A stretch of DNA of 64,000 nucleotides from an uncultured bacterium (GTDB lineage: Bacteria; Cyanobacteriota; Vampirovibrionia; Gastranaerophilales; Gastranaerophilaceae), in assembly GCA_902777605.1 (NCBI GenBank), contig CACYUI010000015.1, positions 1 through 64,000 of the forward strand, given 5' to 3'. Under the pieces are notes generated by a model, which did no database searches, had not been told where the DNA came from, and saw nothing but the letters and a program-made list of their open reading frames with translations. Positions 1 to 7,960 of this stretch are shown here, piece by piece. A program made the translations under genes and the position numbers. Numbering within the stretch: position 1 is the first letter of the stretch; each line of letters begins with the position of its first letter.

Positions 1-130
1 TTTCTTTTGGTTTCTGTTTTCTTTCTCTCTTTTCTTCGCAACAAAAGAGAGAAAGAAAATAGAAAGAGTCATTTTGACTAAAGTTGACAATACTAAAAGA
101 ATTGACGACTTTTGCACCAAAATACATATC
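1..130. repeat. Hairpin-bearing dispersed repeat, left copy
   Basis: Positions 14-59 fold into a long hairpin with arms of the type TTTTCTTTCTCTCTTTT and its complement around a short loop. The whole stretch matches, in reverse complement and almost base for base, 62812-62941. The last 20 bases (TTTTGCACCAAAATA...) also resemble 63220-63246. No gene is visible here. It looks like a REP-type intergenic element; whether it ends transcription or is mobile cannot be told. Confidence 0.75.
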
Positions 131-190
131 TAGATGTATACGGATAATTAAGCACTATTGTGTTAAAATTAAATAAAAATAGGTTAAAAA

Positions 191-397
191 ATGCAAAAAA
201 TAGAAATAGGAAAAACATACCGCCACTATAAAGGTAATTTGTATAAAATAATAGGATTTGCAAAACACTCGGAAACTTTGGAGGACATGATAGTATATCA
301 GCCTCTAAAAACAGGTGATAATTGGGTTAGACCATACAAAATGTGGAACGAAGTTGTTGATGACAAAGGGACTTTGAGGTTTACTTTAATAGACTGA
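191..397 (+). CDS. DUF1653 domain protein
   Basis: A 68-residue protein matching the small DUF1653 family along its whole length. The family pattern is visible: YRHYKGNLYKIIGFAKHSET near residues 10-29, then VYQPL, then WVRPYKMW before a final acidic/hydrophobic end. The biochemical role of DUF1653 proteins is unknown; they are small, soluble and often encoded alone. The start is supported by an AGG seven bases upstream, and the stop codon overlaps the start of the next small gene (TGATG), which suggests translational coupling. Confident on family, ignorant on function. Confidence 0.85.
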   Translation: MQKIEIGKTYRHYKGNLYKIIGFAKHSETLEDMIVYQPLKTGDNWVRPYKMWNEVVDDKGTLRFTLID

Positions 398-552
398 TGA
401 TTACAAGAGAAGTTAGAGAATGGCTGGATAGAGTTAAGCGCAGGGAGTATTCTTTTGAGGATGCTATGAGCGAATTTGCGCGCTTTTCACCTTTTCTTAC
501 AAGAGAAGAGATGAAAATGCTGAAAGCTAAAATAGAAGAATCTTATAGGTAA
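397..552 (+). CDS. 51-aa helical hypothetical protein
   Basis: A short open frame starts with ATG on the last base of the DUF1653 stop codon (TGATG) and encodes 51 residues beginning MITREVREWLDRVKRREY. It is rich in Arg, Lys and Glu and probably helical, with no Cys, no signal peptide and no membrane segment. Coding is supported by the tight overlap with the upstream gene and by the protein-like composition. I do not recognise a family. It may act with the DUF1653 protein, but that is inference from coupling alone. Confidence 0.6.
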   Translation: MITREVREWLDRVKRREYSFEDAMSEFARFSPFLTREEMKMLKAKIEESYR

Positions 553-560
553 AAGTTATT

Positions 561-627
561 GTCAGGTAAAACCTGACCTACATTTTTCGTTTGTTTTAGA
601 AAAATAGGTCGGATTTACTAATCCGAC
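561..627. repeat. Two small hairpins of a GTAGG-type family
   Basis: Hairpin one is GTCAGGT-aaa-ACCTGAC (561-577) followed by CTACA. Hairpin two is GTCGGATT-tact-AATCCGAC (608-627) preceded by TAG. Similar 7-8 bp hairpins flanked by CTAC/GTAG occur at 34888-34904 and 35183-35202. They look like members of one dispersed intergenic family with compensatory arm changes. Confidence 0.55.
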
Positions 628-663
628 AATAGATTTATTCTTCAACTTTCTATTAAAAAGAAA

Positions 664-702
664 CCCCTCTTTATCAATGCGCAAAAAAGCAATAAAGAGG
701 GG
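664..702. other. 11-bp stem hairpin before the radical SAM gene
   Basis: The arms CCCCTCTTTAT (664-674) and ATAAAGAGGGG (692-702) pair perfectly around a 17-base loop, 28 bases before the next ATG. No T-run follows on the plus strand, so it is not a plain terminator for the 397-552 gene. It could be a leader structure of the radical SAM gene or another dispersed repeat. Confidence 0.45.
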
Positions 703-730
703 AAGGTTTGAGCGATGAGGATTCTTTATT

Positions 731-1876
731 ATGATAAACTTACTTCCCTCTACAAACATTAAATTTTATGGTAATATGTGGCTTAAGAGATTCGGAGTAT
801 TTATGAACTATTCAAACCTGTTTGATTGGGCAAGAGATTTTTATACCTCATTTTCTTATAACGACAGATGGGGCAAAGCAAAGATGCCATTAAGATATTT
901 TTTGGAGCTTACTTACAGGTGTAATTTGAATTGTCCGTACTGTTATGTTGGGTGTGACAGAAACAAAAATGAACTTTCAACCGATGAGTGGAGAAAAGTT
1001 ATTGATCAGCTTCCTTTCTATTCTCTTGTTACACTTGTTGGCGGTGAACCTCTTCTGAGAAGCGATTTTGTTGATATTTTGGCTTATTGTTCTAAAAAAG
1101 TAATGAATAAAGTCCATGTTGTTTCAAACGGGATTTTAATTAATGATGAAATTATTGATGCGTTTATCAAGTACAAACTTTTACTATTATCGGTTTCTCT
1201 TGATGGGTTTGGAAAAACGCATGATCATAATAGAGGGAAAGAAGGAGTTTTTGATAAGGTTATTTCAAATCTTGAAAACTTAAAATCAAAAAAGAAAAAA
1301 CAAATGGTTGATATCAAGACAATAGTTTTGGAAAATAATCTTGATGATTTGCCAAAACTATATAAACTATGCTCTGATATGGGATTTGAGTTTTTATCAA
1401 TTTCATTTTTGAGAAACAACAATTGGAAACAGAGTTCAATATTGCAAGAAAGTTTTATTCCTGAATTTAACGAAAATTATCCCATAAAACTTTATTTTGA
1501 TATTGAGCATTTTAAAGAAGTTTATAAAGAAATTGAGGGAATGGGAGGTAAAACAAAGCTGAGATTTTCACCAAAATTTGAGTATTCAAAAAATCCTTTG
1601 GAATCTATTGAAAAATTCTTTAAACTACCTGAGAGCACAGAGGTGCAAAATATTTATACTCCTTGCAAATTCCCGTATAACAATACTTTTATAAACCCTG
1701 AAGGCTATATTTACCCCTGCTTATCCCAAAGAATGGGTAATGTTAAAGAAAAAAAGATTAAGGAAATCTTTAATACTCCGCATTATTGTTGTTTTAGAAA
1801 AAACTTGAAAGCAAACGGCGGAGTTTTTGGCGCTTGTCAGATGTGCTGTGAGCTTGGTATCAAAGAAGTTTTATAA
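731..1876 (+). CDS. Radical SAM/SPASM domain protein
   Basis: A 381-residue radical SAM enzyme. The cluster-binding CNLNCPYC motif lies at residues 64-71 and a glycine-rich LVGGEPLL strand follows, as expected for S-adenosylmethionine binding. The C-terminal part carries a SPASM/twitch-like set of cysteines (PCKFPY, PCLS, HYCCF, CQMCC) that would hold auxiliary iron-sulfur clusters. Such enzymes modify peptides, install cofactors or act in cell-surface chemistry; the substrate cannot be read from sequence. A GATGAGG ribosome site supports the start, although later Met codons remain possible. It converges on bioA with a six-base overlap. No precursor peptide, transporter or partner enzyme sits beside it. 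Confidence 0.8.
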   Translation: MINLLPSTNIKFYGNMWLKRFGVFMNYSNLFDWARDFYTSFSYNDRWGKAKMPLRYFLELTYRCNLNCPYCYVGCDRNKNELSTDEWRKVIDQLPFYSLVTLVGGEPLLRSDFVDILAYCSKKVMNKVHVVSNGILINDEIIDAFIKYKLLLLSVSLDGFGKTHDHNRGKEGVFDKVISNLENLKSKKKKQMVDIKTIVLENNLDDLPKLYKLCSDMGFEFLSISFLRNNNWKQSSILQESFIPEFNENYPIKLYFDIEHFKEVYKEIEGMGGKTKLRFSPKFEYSKNPLESIEKFFKLPESTEVQNIYTPCKFPYNNTFINPEGYIYPCLSQRMGNVKEKKIKEIFNTPHYCCFRKNLKANGGVFGACQMCCELGIKEVL

Positions 1877-3214
1877 ATTTAGTATTTCTTTTGTGCATTC
1901 AAGCGCAATATCGGTTACCAAATCCATGTCTTCTTTTTCTATAATCAGCGGTGGATTAAAATAAATAACATCGCCTAAAGGTCTTAGGATAACTCCTTTT
2001 TCAAGCGCTTTTTTGTATATTTGATACCCTGTCCTTTTTTTGTAATCAAGAGGTTCTTTTGTTTCTTTGTTTTTAACAAGTTCTATTGCGTTTATAAGAC
2101 CTATGGAACGAACTTCGCCAACATTTTTAAGCGGTAAAAACTTTTCTTTAATAATTTTATTGAAATATTTTCCCTTTTCTTGAGCTTTTTCTATGATTTT
2201 TTCGTCTTTTAAAATGTTCAAAACTTCAATAGCTGCAGAACAAGCGAGAGGATTTCCCGAATAAGTATGAGAATGCATAAAAGCTTTTCCCTTCATATAA
2301 TCGTCATAAAAAGCATCGTAGATTTTTTGTGTAGTTATAGCGATAGCCATCGGCATGTAACCTCCCGTTAAACCTTTTGAAATACACATTATGTCAGGAG
2401 ATACGCCTGCATGGTTGAAAGCCCACATCTTTCCTGTTCTTCCGTATCCTGTTGCAATTTCGTCAGCTATAAGATGTACATTGTATTTGTCACACAGTTC
2501 TCTCAATTTTTTGAGATACAAAGGCGGATAAACTTTCATGCCGGCTGAACCCTGAAGCAAGGGTTCTACTATTATTGCGGCAGTTTCATCTGCATGTTTT
2601 GCGAAAGCTTCTTCTGCCTTTACAAAACATTCGCAATTACAATTATCTCTGCATTTACCAAAAGGACATCTGTAACAATCCAGTCCTTCAATTCTGATAA
2701 CATCCATCATCAAAGGTTTGTACATTTCAGAATACAAATCGACTCCGCCAACAGCAAGCGCACCCAAAGTTTCACCATGGTATGCATCGGCAAGCGCCAT
2801 AAAACGAGTTTTCTTAGGGTTTCCTGTTTGAAGATGGTATTGAAAACTCATCTTTAAAGCCATTTCTACCGCAGCGGAACCGTTATCGGCAAAATTGAAT
2901 TTGCATAAACCTTTTGGTAAAACCTCCATAAGCTTTTGGCAGAGTGTAATTGCGGTTTTGTGCGTAAAATTAGCGAATATAACATGCTCTAAACTATCAA
3001 CTTGTTTTTTTATTGCACTATTTATTCTTGGATTGCAATGTCCTAAGAGGTTGCACCACCATGAACTTATGACATCTTTATAACACTTTCCGTTAATATC
3101 ATACAGATTAATTCCTTCCCCTCTTTCAATAACAATAGGAGGAAGTGTTTCATAATCCTTCATTTGTGAGCACGGATGCCATATATATTTTAAATCTTCT
3201 TCTTGCCAATTCAT
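1871..3214 (-). CDS. bioA: Adenosylmethionine-8-amino-7-oxononanoate aminotransferase
   Basis: A 447-residue PLP aminotransferase of biotin synthesis, converting KAPA to DAPA with S-adenosylmethionine as amino donor. The family opening WHPCSQMKDYE is at residues 12-22. The cofactor-binding DEIATGYGRTGK stretch is near 251-262 and the Schiff-base lysine is in ISKGLTGGY (about K280). A cysteine-rich insertion (CYRCPFGKCRDNCNCEC, about 180-196) is present, as in several low-GC lineages. A GGGAGA ribosome site stands eight bases before the ATG. It lies downstream of the PurD-like gene on the same strand and may share its transcript. bioD is 26 kb away, so the biotin genes are dispersed. Confidence 0.95.
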   Translation of the reverse strand: MNWQEEDLKYIWHPCSQMKDYETLPPIVIERGEGINLYDINGKCYKDVISSWWCNLLGHCNPRINSAIKKQVDSLEHVIFANFTHKTAITLCQKLMEVLPKGLCKFNFADNGSAAVEMALKMSFQYHLQTGNPKKTRFMALADAYHGETLGALAVGGVDLYSEMYKPLMMDVIRIEGLDCYRCPFGKCRDNCNCECFVKAEEAFAKHADETAAIIVEPLLQGSAGMKVYPPLYLKKLRELCDKYNVHLIADEIATGYGRTGKMWAFNHAGVSPDIMCISKGLTGGYMPMAIAITTQKIYDAFYDDYMKGKAFMHSHTYSGNPLACSAAIEVLNILKDEKIIEKAQEKGKYFNKIIKEKFLPLKNVGEVRSIGLINAIELVKNKETKEPLDYKKRTGYQIYKKALEKGVILRPLGDVIYFNPPLIIEKEDMDLVTDIALECTKEILNL

Positions 3215-3280
3215 ACTAAAATCTCCCTATAGAACAATTGTAACTCCAAAATAGAGTATGCGGAAAAGTTTTAAAATAAT

Positions 3281-4072
3281 CTATTTTATTTCATTCAATT
3301 TTTGGTATATTGCAAGTTGTAAAATGTATAGAAAATCGAGTTCGCAATTTGGTTTCAGGAGTTCAAAACTAAAGCCGGTGTTGTATAATATTCCGTTTTC
3401 TTCAATTAGATATGAATTAATAAATCCAATAAAATCAGCCTTTTCTCCTCTTAATAATCGTTCAAGTTTTGAGGAATATTCTTCTAAAAGCGCGGGCATA
3501 AAATTTTTATCAGGGAATGTATAAATTGAATTTCCGTCAAAAAGTGATGTAACAATGTGCTTTTTGTTATGCAAAAATTCTTCTAAATAAACAGTTTTGG
3601 CAATTTCAGGCGAAGTTTCAAAAATTTCTTTTTTTATAGATATAATTTCTTGTAAAGAATTAGCTTTTCTTAAAATTCCGTCTGCTTTAACTAGAACAGG
3701 AAATTCTTGCGGCAAGAGTGTTTGAGGCGGAATATTAATACCGTATTTCGTAAGAAGCGAGTTTGCAAAACTGTTATATAATGCCAAATTTGTCCAATAA
3801 GATGTCGGAGCAAAACAGTTTATGTAGTTTTTGCGCATAACATCTGCAATACCTTCTAAAATCCACTTTTCTTCTTCTACTAGAACAATATCTATTTGAA
3901 GCGCCCTGCATTTTTCGCAAAGTTCTTGAAAAGTATTAAAATTAATTGTAATTGCTCCCTCTTGTTCGGTATCGGATGTCGTGTATAACTTTCTCAAATA
4001 CTTTGAGCTTTTTATATATTCAAGGTATTTGCTTGAATTTTTACATACAATAAGAATATTTAATGATTGCAT
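3281..4072 (-). CDS. Degenerate PurD-like (GAR synthetase-like) protein
   Basis: Starting at the Met at 4072 this encodes 263 residues. A GGAGG site nine bases upstream, embedded in the end of the preceding gene, supports that start over one 24 bases earlier. The middle part resembles PurD: WILEGIADVMRKN followed by a CFAPTS/KYGIN stretch matches the region where PurD has its fixed GPxKxxAxLEgSKxFxKxxMxxxGIP block, then a VLVKADG strand. It is far shorter than true PurD (about 420 residues) and many ATP-grasp residues look lost. It overlaps the PurN-like gene by 13 bases. I infer a repurposed or regulatory paralogue, not the working enzyme of purine synthesis. Confidence 0.5.
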   Translation of the reverse strand: MQSLNILIVCKNSSKYLEYIKSSKYLRKLYTTSDTEQEGAITINFNTFQELCEKCRALQIDIVLVEEEKWILEGIADVMRKNYINCFAPTSYWTNLALYNSFANSLLTKYGINIPPQTLLPQEFPVLVKADGILRKANSLQEIISIKKEIFETSPEIAKTVYLEEFLHNKKHIVTSLFDGNSIYTFPDKNFMPALLEEYSSKLERLLRGEKADFIGFINSYLIEENGILYNTGFSFELLKPNCELDFLYILQLAIYQKLNEIK

Positions 4073-4533
4073 CCCGAACAACCTCCGGAACAACAAGAAG
4101 ATTTTCCTAATAATGTTTTGATTTCAAACTGCTCATTGTCAATTATTTTTTCTGCAACAAGCGGGTATATGGTTTGCTCTAAATAATTTAATTCTTGTTT
4201 CAAAGTTTCCCAACGCATATCAGATGTAATAAAAACAGGATATTGAGCAATAATGCTTTCATTGTGAGATATTGTAATCCCTGTAACTTTAACTCCTTTT
4301 AGTATAGCTTCTTTTTCAGGCTCATTGCAATTAAAAGCCGGTAATAAAGAATGATGACATTTGAGATGGTTAAACCGGCATGGATTATTGTAATTAACTA
4401 ACAATACGAGTTCATGTTTTTCATTAATCTGATTTTCATCTTTGTAACATTCAATATCATAATTTTTAAGTTGATACTTGATAGCATCAATCGTTGGCGA
4501 GTATTCTGAATATAGAATAGCTAAATTTTTCAT
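4060..4533 (-). CDS. Degenerate PurN-like protein with Cys-rich tail
   Basis: 157 residues resembling phosphoribosylglycinamide formyltransferase: HHSLLPAF followed by EKEAILKGVKVTGITIS and SIIAQYPVF. In PurN the motif NIHPSLLP supplies catalytic Asn and His; here it reads KCHHSLLP, so the Asn is replaced. The catalytic Asp of DxGPIIxQ is missing too (HNESIIAQ). The C-terminus ends SSCCSGGCSGCNH, a likely metal or cluster-binding tail not found in PurN. It is sandwiched between the phosphoesterase (five bases upstream) and the PurD-like gene (overlap). Homology by eye is fair; transformylase activity is unlikely. Confidence 0.55.
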   Translation of the reverse strand: MKNLAILYSEYSPTIDAIKYQLKNYDIECYKDENQINEKHELVLLVNYNNPCRFNHLKCHHSLLPAFNCNEPEKEAILKGVKVTGITISHNESIIAQYPVFITSDMRWETLKQELNYLEQTIYPLVAEKIIDNEQFEIKTLLGKSSCCSGGCSGCNH

Positions 4534-4538
4534 TATTA

Positions 4539-5282
4539 CTAAAAATGTCTTTCTTTAGGATTAATTAATGTTGCTGCGAGTCGTTCTTTTCCTATAAAAT
4601 TGCGCCCATTTAATTTCTCAGCAGCTTTTTCGTTATCATATTTTATCAAATGATGTTCATATAGTGTTTTTCCGTCTTCTATTGTTATTGTAAGATAACA
4701 CGATTTAGGTTCTGAAGTAAAAGGTCTGCCGACACTTCCTACATTAACAACTGTTTTCTTGCTCTCTGTTTGAAACCCGCATGGAATATGTGTGTGTCCG
4801 CAAAGAACCACATTGGCGTCAACATGTTTTAGCATTTCATCAAGTTCTGCAAAAGAAGTGTCAGGAAGTATATCTTCATTATTTTTTCTTGGCGAACCGT
4901 GAACGAGCAGCATTGTAATTCCTTGTTCAAATACTTCAAGCTGCATAGGAAGTTCTTTTAAAAACTTTTTTTGTGGCTCAGACAAAACAGATACATCATC
5001 TTTTAGGGCTTCTGCCATAACAGGAGCCTTGTCTTTAAGGCTATTATATAATTCTTCGCTATAATCAGCTATCATTAAATCTGTATTGCCTTGAATCATT
5101 TTATAAGCAGGATCATCTTTCTTTTTCATAAAAAAGTCTACAACTTTATTAGGCTCCGGCCCTGCCATTGCATAATCTCCTAAAACAAAAATTTTATCGC
5201 ATTTTTGTTCTTTAATATCTTGAAGAACAGCATCTAAAGCTTCAACATTTCCATGAATATCAGAAATTACTGCAATTTTCAT
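4539..5282 (-). CDS. YfcE-type metallophosphoesterase
   Basis: A 247-residue calcineurin-like phosphoesterase. Metal-binding motifs appear in order: SDIHGN at the N-terminus (D8, H10), LGDYAMAGP, QGNTD, LVHGSPR and CGHTHIP. This is the YfcE/MJ0936 class, which hydrolyses phosphodiesters with Mn or similar metals; the natural substrate is unknown. The start at 5282 is preferred over 5321 because it places the first motif at the usual position and has AGAGG seven bases upstream. It heads a probable operon with the PurN-like and PurD-like genes and is divergent from ispG, the two starts being only 37 bases apart. Confidence 0.85.
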   Translation of the reverse strand: MKIAVISDIHGNVEALDAVLQDIKEQKCDKIFVLGDYAMAGPEPNKVVDFFMKKKDDPAYKMIQGNTDLMIADYSEELYNSLKDKAPVMAEALKDDVSVLSEPQKKFLKELPMQLEVFEQGITMLLVHGSPRKNNEDILPDTSFAELDEMLKHVDANVVLCGHTHIPCGFQTESKKTVVNVGSVGRPFTSEPKSCYLTITIEDGKTLYEHHLIKYDNEKAAEKLNGRNFIGKERLAATLINPKERHF

Positions 5283-5304
5283 ATAAACCTCTTTTCTTTT
5301 GTTA

Positions 5305-5313
5305 TGGTACAAT
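5305..5313 (+). promoter_or_regulatory. Extended -10 promoter, leaderless ispG
   Basis: TGGTACAAT is followed by exactly six bases and the ispG ATG at 5320. With the hexamer at -12 to -7 the A of ATG falls at +1. No Shine-Dalgarno sequence precedes the ATG. Confidence 0.6.
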
Positions 5314-5319
5314 ATTACC

Positions 5320-6384
5320 ATGATTATAAGAAGAAAATCTAAACAAATTTCAATAGGTAATATAAAAATTGGCGGTGATGCGCCAATTAGTGTTCAATCG
5401 ATGTGCAATACCGATACAAGAAATGTCGCAAAAACGCTTGATCAAATTAGTGAGCTTGCATCTGCAGGATGTGAAATTGTGCGTCTTGCCGTATTAAATA
5501 AAGATGCGGCTTCGGCAATAAAAGATATTGTTGCAAAATCACCGGTGCCATTGGTTGCGGATATACATTTTGATTACCGTCTTGCACTAACTTGTATAGA
5601 AAACGGAATTCATGCTCTAAGAATTAATCCAGGAAATATCGGTAGAAGAGAACACACAATCAAAGTTGTAGAAGCTGCAAAAAGCCACAATATTCCGATA
5701 AGAATAGGTATTAACGGCGGTTCTTTGGAAAAAGAGTTTGCAGTGCTGGATTTACCGCTTCACGAAAAAATGGTTAAGAGTGCGCTAAGACATATAGAAA
5801 TTTTAGAAGACTTGAATTTTTATGACACAAAAATTTCACTAAAATCATCAGATGTATTAACAACGATTGAAGCCTATAAATTAATGGCAGAAAAAGTAGA
5901 TTATCCGCTGCATATCGGGGTTACGGAAGCTGGGACTTTAAAATCGGGATTAATAAAATCATCTGTAGGAATTGGCTCTCTTTTAAGCCAAGGAATTGGT
6001 GATACAATAAGAGTTTCTTTGACAGAAAACCCTGTGGAAGAAGTCCATGCCGGATACGGAATACTTAAATCTTTGGGACTCAGAGAAAAAGGGATTAACT
6101 TTATATCATGCCCTACATGCGGCAGAACTCAGATAGATTTGATTGGTTTAGCAAAACAAGTTGAAGAAAAATTTAAAAATCTAAATATTCCTATAACTAT
6201 TGCAGTTATGGGGTGTCCCGTAAATGGCCCCGGAGAAGCAAGACATGCCGATTTTGGAATTGCAGGGGCAATTGGAGAAGGATATATTTTCAAAAAAGGT
6301 GAAATAATTGCAAGAGTCCCAGAAGCTGACTTGATTAATTCATTAGAAAATATTATAATGAAAACATATAGTGAAGTTAAATAA
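5320..6384 (+). CDS. ispG: 4-hydroxy-3-methylbut-2-en-1-yl diphosphate synthase
   Basis: 354 residues of the IspG/GcpE family, which converts MEcPP to HMBPP with a [4Fe-4S] cluster in the non-mevalonate isoprenoid pathway. The opening IIRRKSKQISIGNIKIGG-APISVQSMCNTDT is characteristic. The cluster ligands are in ISCPTCGRTQ and MGCPVNGPGEA near the C-terminus. The protein has the short bacterial form without the plant/chlamydial insert. The start at 5320 matches the family N-terminus and coincides with the predicted +1. The small exported-protein gene follows 11 bases after the stop and probably shares the transcript. Confidence 0.95.
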   Translation: MIIRRKSKQISIGNIKIGGDAPISVQSMCNTDTRNVAKTLDQISELASAGCEIVRLAVLNKDAASAIKDIVAKSPVPLVADIHFDYRLALTCIENGIHALRINPGNIGRREHTIKVVEAAKSHNIPIRIGINGGSLEKEFAVLDLPLHEKMVKSALRHIEILEDLNFYDTKISLKSSDVLTTIEAYKLMAEKVDYPLHIGVTEAGTLKSGLIKSSVGIGSLLSQGIGDTIRVSLTENPVEEVHAGYGILKSLGLREKGINFISCPTCGRTQIDLIGLAKQVEEKFKNLNIPITIAVMGCPVNGPGEARHADFGIAGAIGEGYIFKKGEIIARVPEADLINSLENIIMKTYSEVK

Positions 6385-6395
6385 GAATGGGCATT

Positions 6396-6710
6396 ATGAA
6401 AAGAAATTTATTAATTATTTTGGCTTTATTTGTAGCCATTAGTATGAGAGCAGAAGCTTCTGTTACACCTGAACAGTCAACTGATCCTGAATATTTGATA
6501 AATGGAGGATATTCAGAGGCTGCGGCTGAAGAAGTTTCAATTATGAAAAATCGTATTAGCGGTAAACCGATTGAACCGTTGTATGACAAAAAGCATGGAA
6601 AATTTTACAGATTTTGTAGAAATCTATATGGGTATTTAGATCCATCTGTAGATACTGATGAAAGAATACATCATGATATACAAATGTCACCAAGTTGGAG
6701 AGATTTATAA
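6396..6710 (+). CDS. Small exported hypothetical protein
   Basis: About 104 residues starting MKRNLLIILALFVAISM, a clean Sec signal peptide with probable cleavage after AEA. The mature part is short, charged and has no cysteine pairs; it contains DKKHGKFYRFCRNLYGYLDP, which may be amphipathic. No family is recognised. An ATG nine bases earlier (6387) is an alternative start. It directly follows ispG and is closed by a strong terminator, so it is the last gene of that transcript. Function unknown; location probably periplasmic. Confidence 0.65.
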   Translation: MKRNLLIILALFVAISMRAEASVTPEQSTDPEYLINGGYSEAAAEEVSIMKNRISGKPIEPLYDKKHGKFYRFCRNLYGYLDPSVDTDERIHHDIQMSPSWRDL

Positions 6711-6718
6711 AAACGGAT

Positions 6719-6746
6719 AAAAGGCGCTCAATAAAGAGCGCCTTTT
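6719..6746 (+). terminator. Rho-independent terminator after ispG operon
   Basis: AAAAGGCGCTC-aataaa-GAGCGCCTTTT forms an 11-bp stem with a T-rich tail immediately after the small exported gene. Confidence 0.85.
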
Positions 6747-6765
6747 ATTTAGCAAAATTTTTGTA

Positions 6766-6771
6766 TATAAT
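6766..6771 (+). promoter_or_regulatory. -10 element of aroC, near-leaderless
   Basis: TATAAT lies seven bases before the aroC ATG (6779), so the expected transcript starts at or within a base or two of the start codon. The GGG next to the ATG is too close to serve as a ribosome site. Confidence 0.5.
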
Positions 6772-6778
6772 ATAGGGC

Positions 6779-7951
6779 ATGGAAAGATTTAGGTTTTTAA
6801 CATCAGGTGAAAGTCACGGTAAGTGCCTTACTGCAATTATTGAAGGGATACCTGCCGGTTTTAAAATAAAAACATCTGTCATTAATGAAGATTTGGCTCG
6901 TCGTCAGGTAGGGTATGGCAGAGGCGCAAGAATGCAGATTGAGAAAGATACTGTAGAAATCAAATCAGGTATCAGATTTGGTAAAACTACAGGTGCTCCT
7001 ATCTGTTTGGAAGTTAAAAATAAAGACTATATAAATTGGCAAGATGTTATGGATACGGAAAAACAAGAATATCCTACAGAAGAAGCCATAAGAAAAATAG
7101 AAGAAAAATCTTTTACGACAGTGCGTCCGGGGCATGCCGATTGGGCAGGTTCAATAAAGTACAATTTTACTGATTTAAGAAATGTTTTAGAGCGTTCAAG
7201 CGCCAGAAAAACAGCAATAGAAGTTGCAGTCGGTTCTGTTGCAAAACAAATCTTAAAAGAGTTTGGTATAGTGGGATTTTCTCATGTTATACAAATAGGG
7301 AATGTAAAATTAGATTTTTATCCAAAAACTTATACATTGATAAAAGAAAAAGCAGAAGCTTCTGATGTCAGATGTGCAGATGAGTTAACGGCAGATAGAA
7401 TGCGTAATGCAATTGATGAAGCCGCTGAAGCAGGTGATACTCTTGGCGGAAAGTTTGAAGTTATTTTTGGCAACCTTCCGATTGGTCTTGGTTCTTATGT
7501 TCATTGGGATAAAGCTTTAGATGGAAGACTGGCGCAAGCAATTATGAGTATTCCTGCTGTAAAAGCCGTAGAAATAGGTGCAGGAGTCGATGCGGCATAT
7601 CTTAGGGGCTCTCAAATGCACGATGAACTTTTTGTAAAAAATAAAAGAGTGTATAGAACAACCAATAATGCAGGCGGACTTGAAGGCGGCATGACAAACG
7701 GTGAAGCAATTGTAGTTAAAGGAACAATGAAAGCTATTCCCACAATGAGAAAGGCATTAGCAACAATAGATATTAAAGATTTAGAACCGGCAAGTGCTCA
7801 CTTCGAGCGTTCAGATACTTGTGCAGTTCCTGCTTGTGCCGTTGTCGCAGAGGCTCGTGTTGCAATTATTCTTGCGGATGCTCTTTTGTCAAAACTTGGC
7901 GGTGATAATTTTGAGGAAATCAAAAAAACAGCAGAGCGTCTAAACTTTTAA
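6779..7951 (+). CDS. aroC: Chorismate synthase
   Basis: 390 residues with the family motifs SGESHGK (residues 9-15), RRQVGYGRGARM (about 41-52), RPGHADW and the C-terminal RSDTCAVPACAVVAEA. The enzyme makes chorismate from EPSP using reduced flavin mononucleotide, the last common step to aromatic amino acids. Length is normal. It is the first gene of an aroC-aroK-aroB cluster; aroK follows nine bases after the stop, so the three should be co-transcribed. Confidence 0.96.
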   Translation: MERFRFLTSGESHGKCLTAIIEGIPAGFKIKTSVINEDLARRQVGYGRGARMQIEKDTVEIKSGIRFGKTTGAPICLEVKNKDYINWQDVMDTEKQEYPTEEAIRKIEEKSFTTVRPGHADWAGSIKYNFTDLRNVLERSSARKTAIEVAVGSVAKQILKEFGIVGFSHVIQIGNVKLDFYPKTYTLIKEKAEASDVRCADELTADRMRNAIDEAAEAGDTLGGKFEVIFGNLPIGLGSYVHWDKALDGRLAQAIMSIPAVKAVEIGAGVDAAYLRGSQMHDELFVKNKRVYRTTNNAGGLEGGMTNGEAIVVKGTMKAIPTMRKALATIDIKDLEPASAHFERSDTCAVPACAVVAEARVAIILADALLSKLGGDNFEEIKKTAERLNF

Positions 7952-7960
7952 GGATAAATA

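Noticed and set aside
397-1876. RiPP-like unit: 51-aa peptide plus radical SAM/SPASM enzyme
   Set aside because: The peptide has no Cys, Thr/Ser-rich or Gly-rich core and couples to the DUF1653 gene instead. No transporter or protease is adjacent and hairpins separate the genes.
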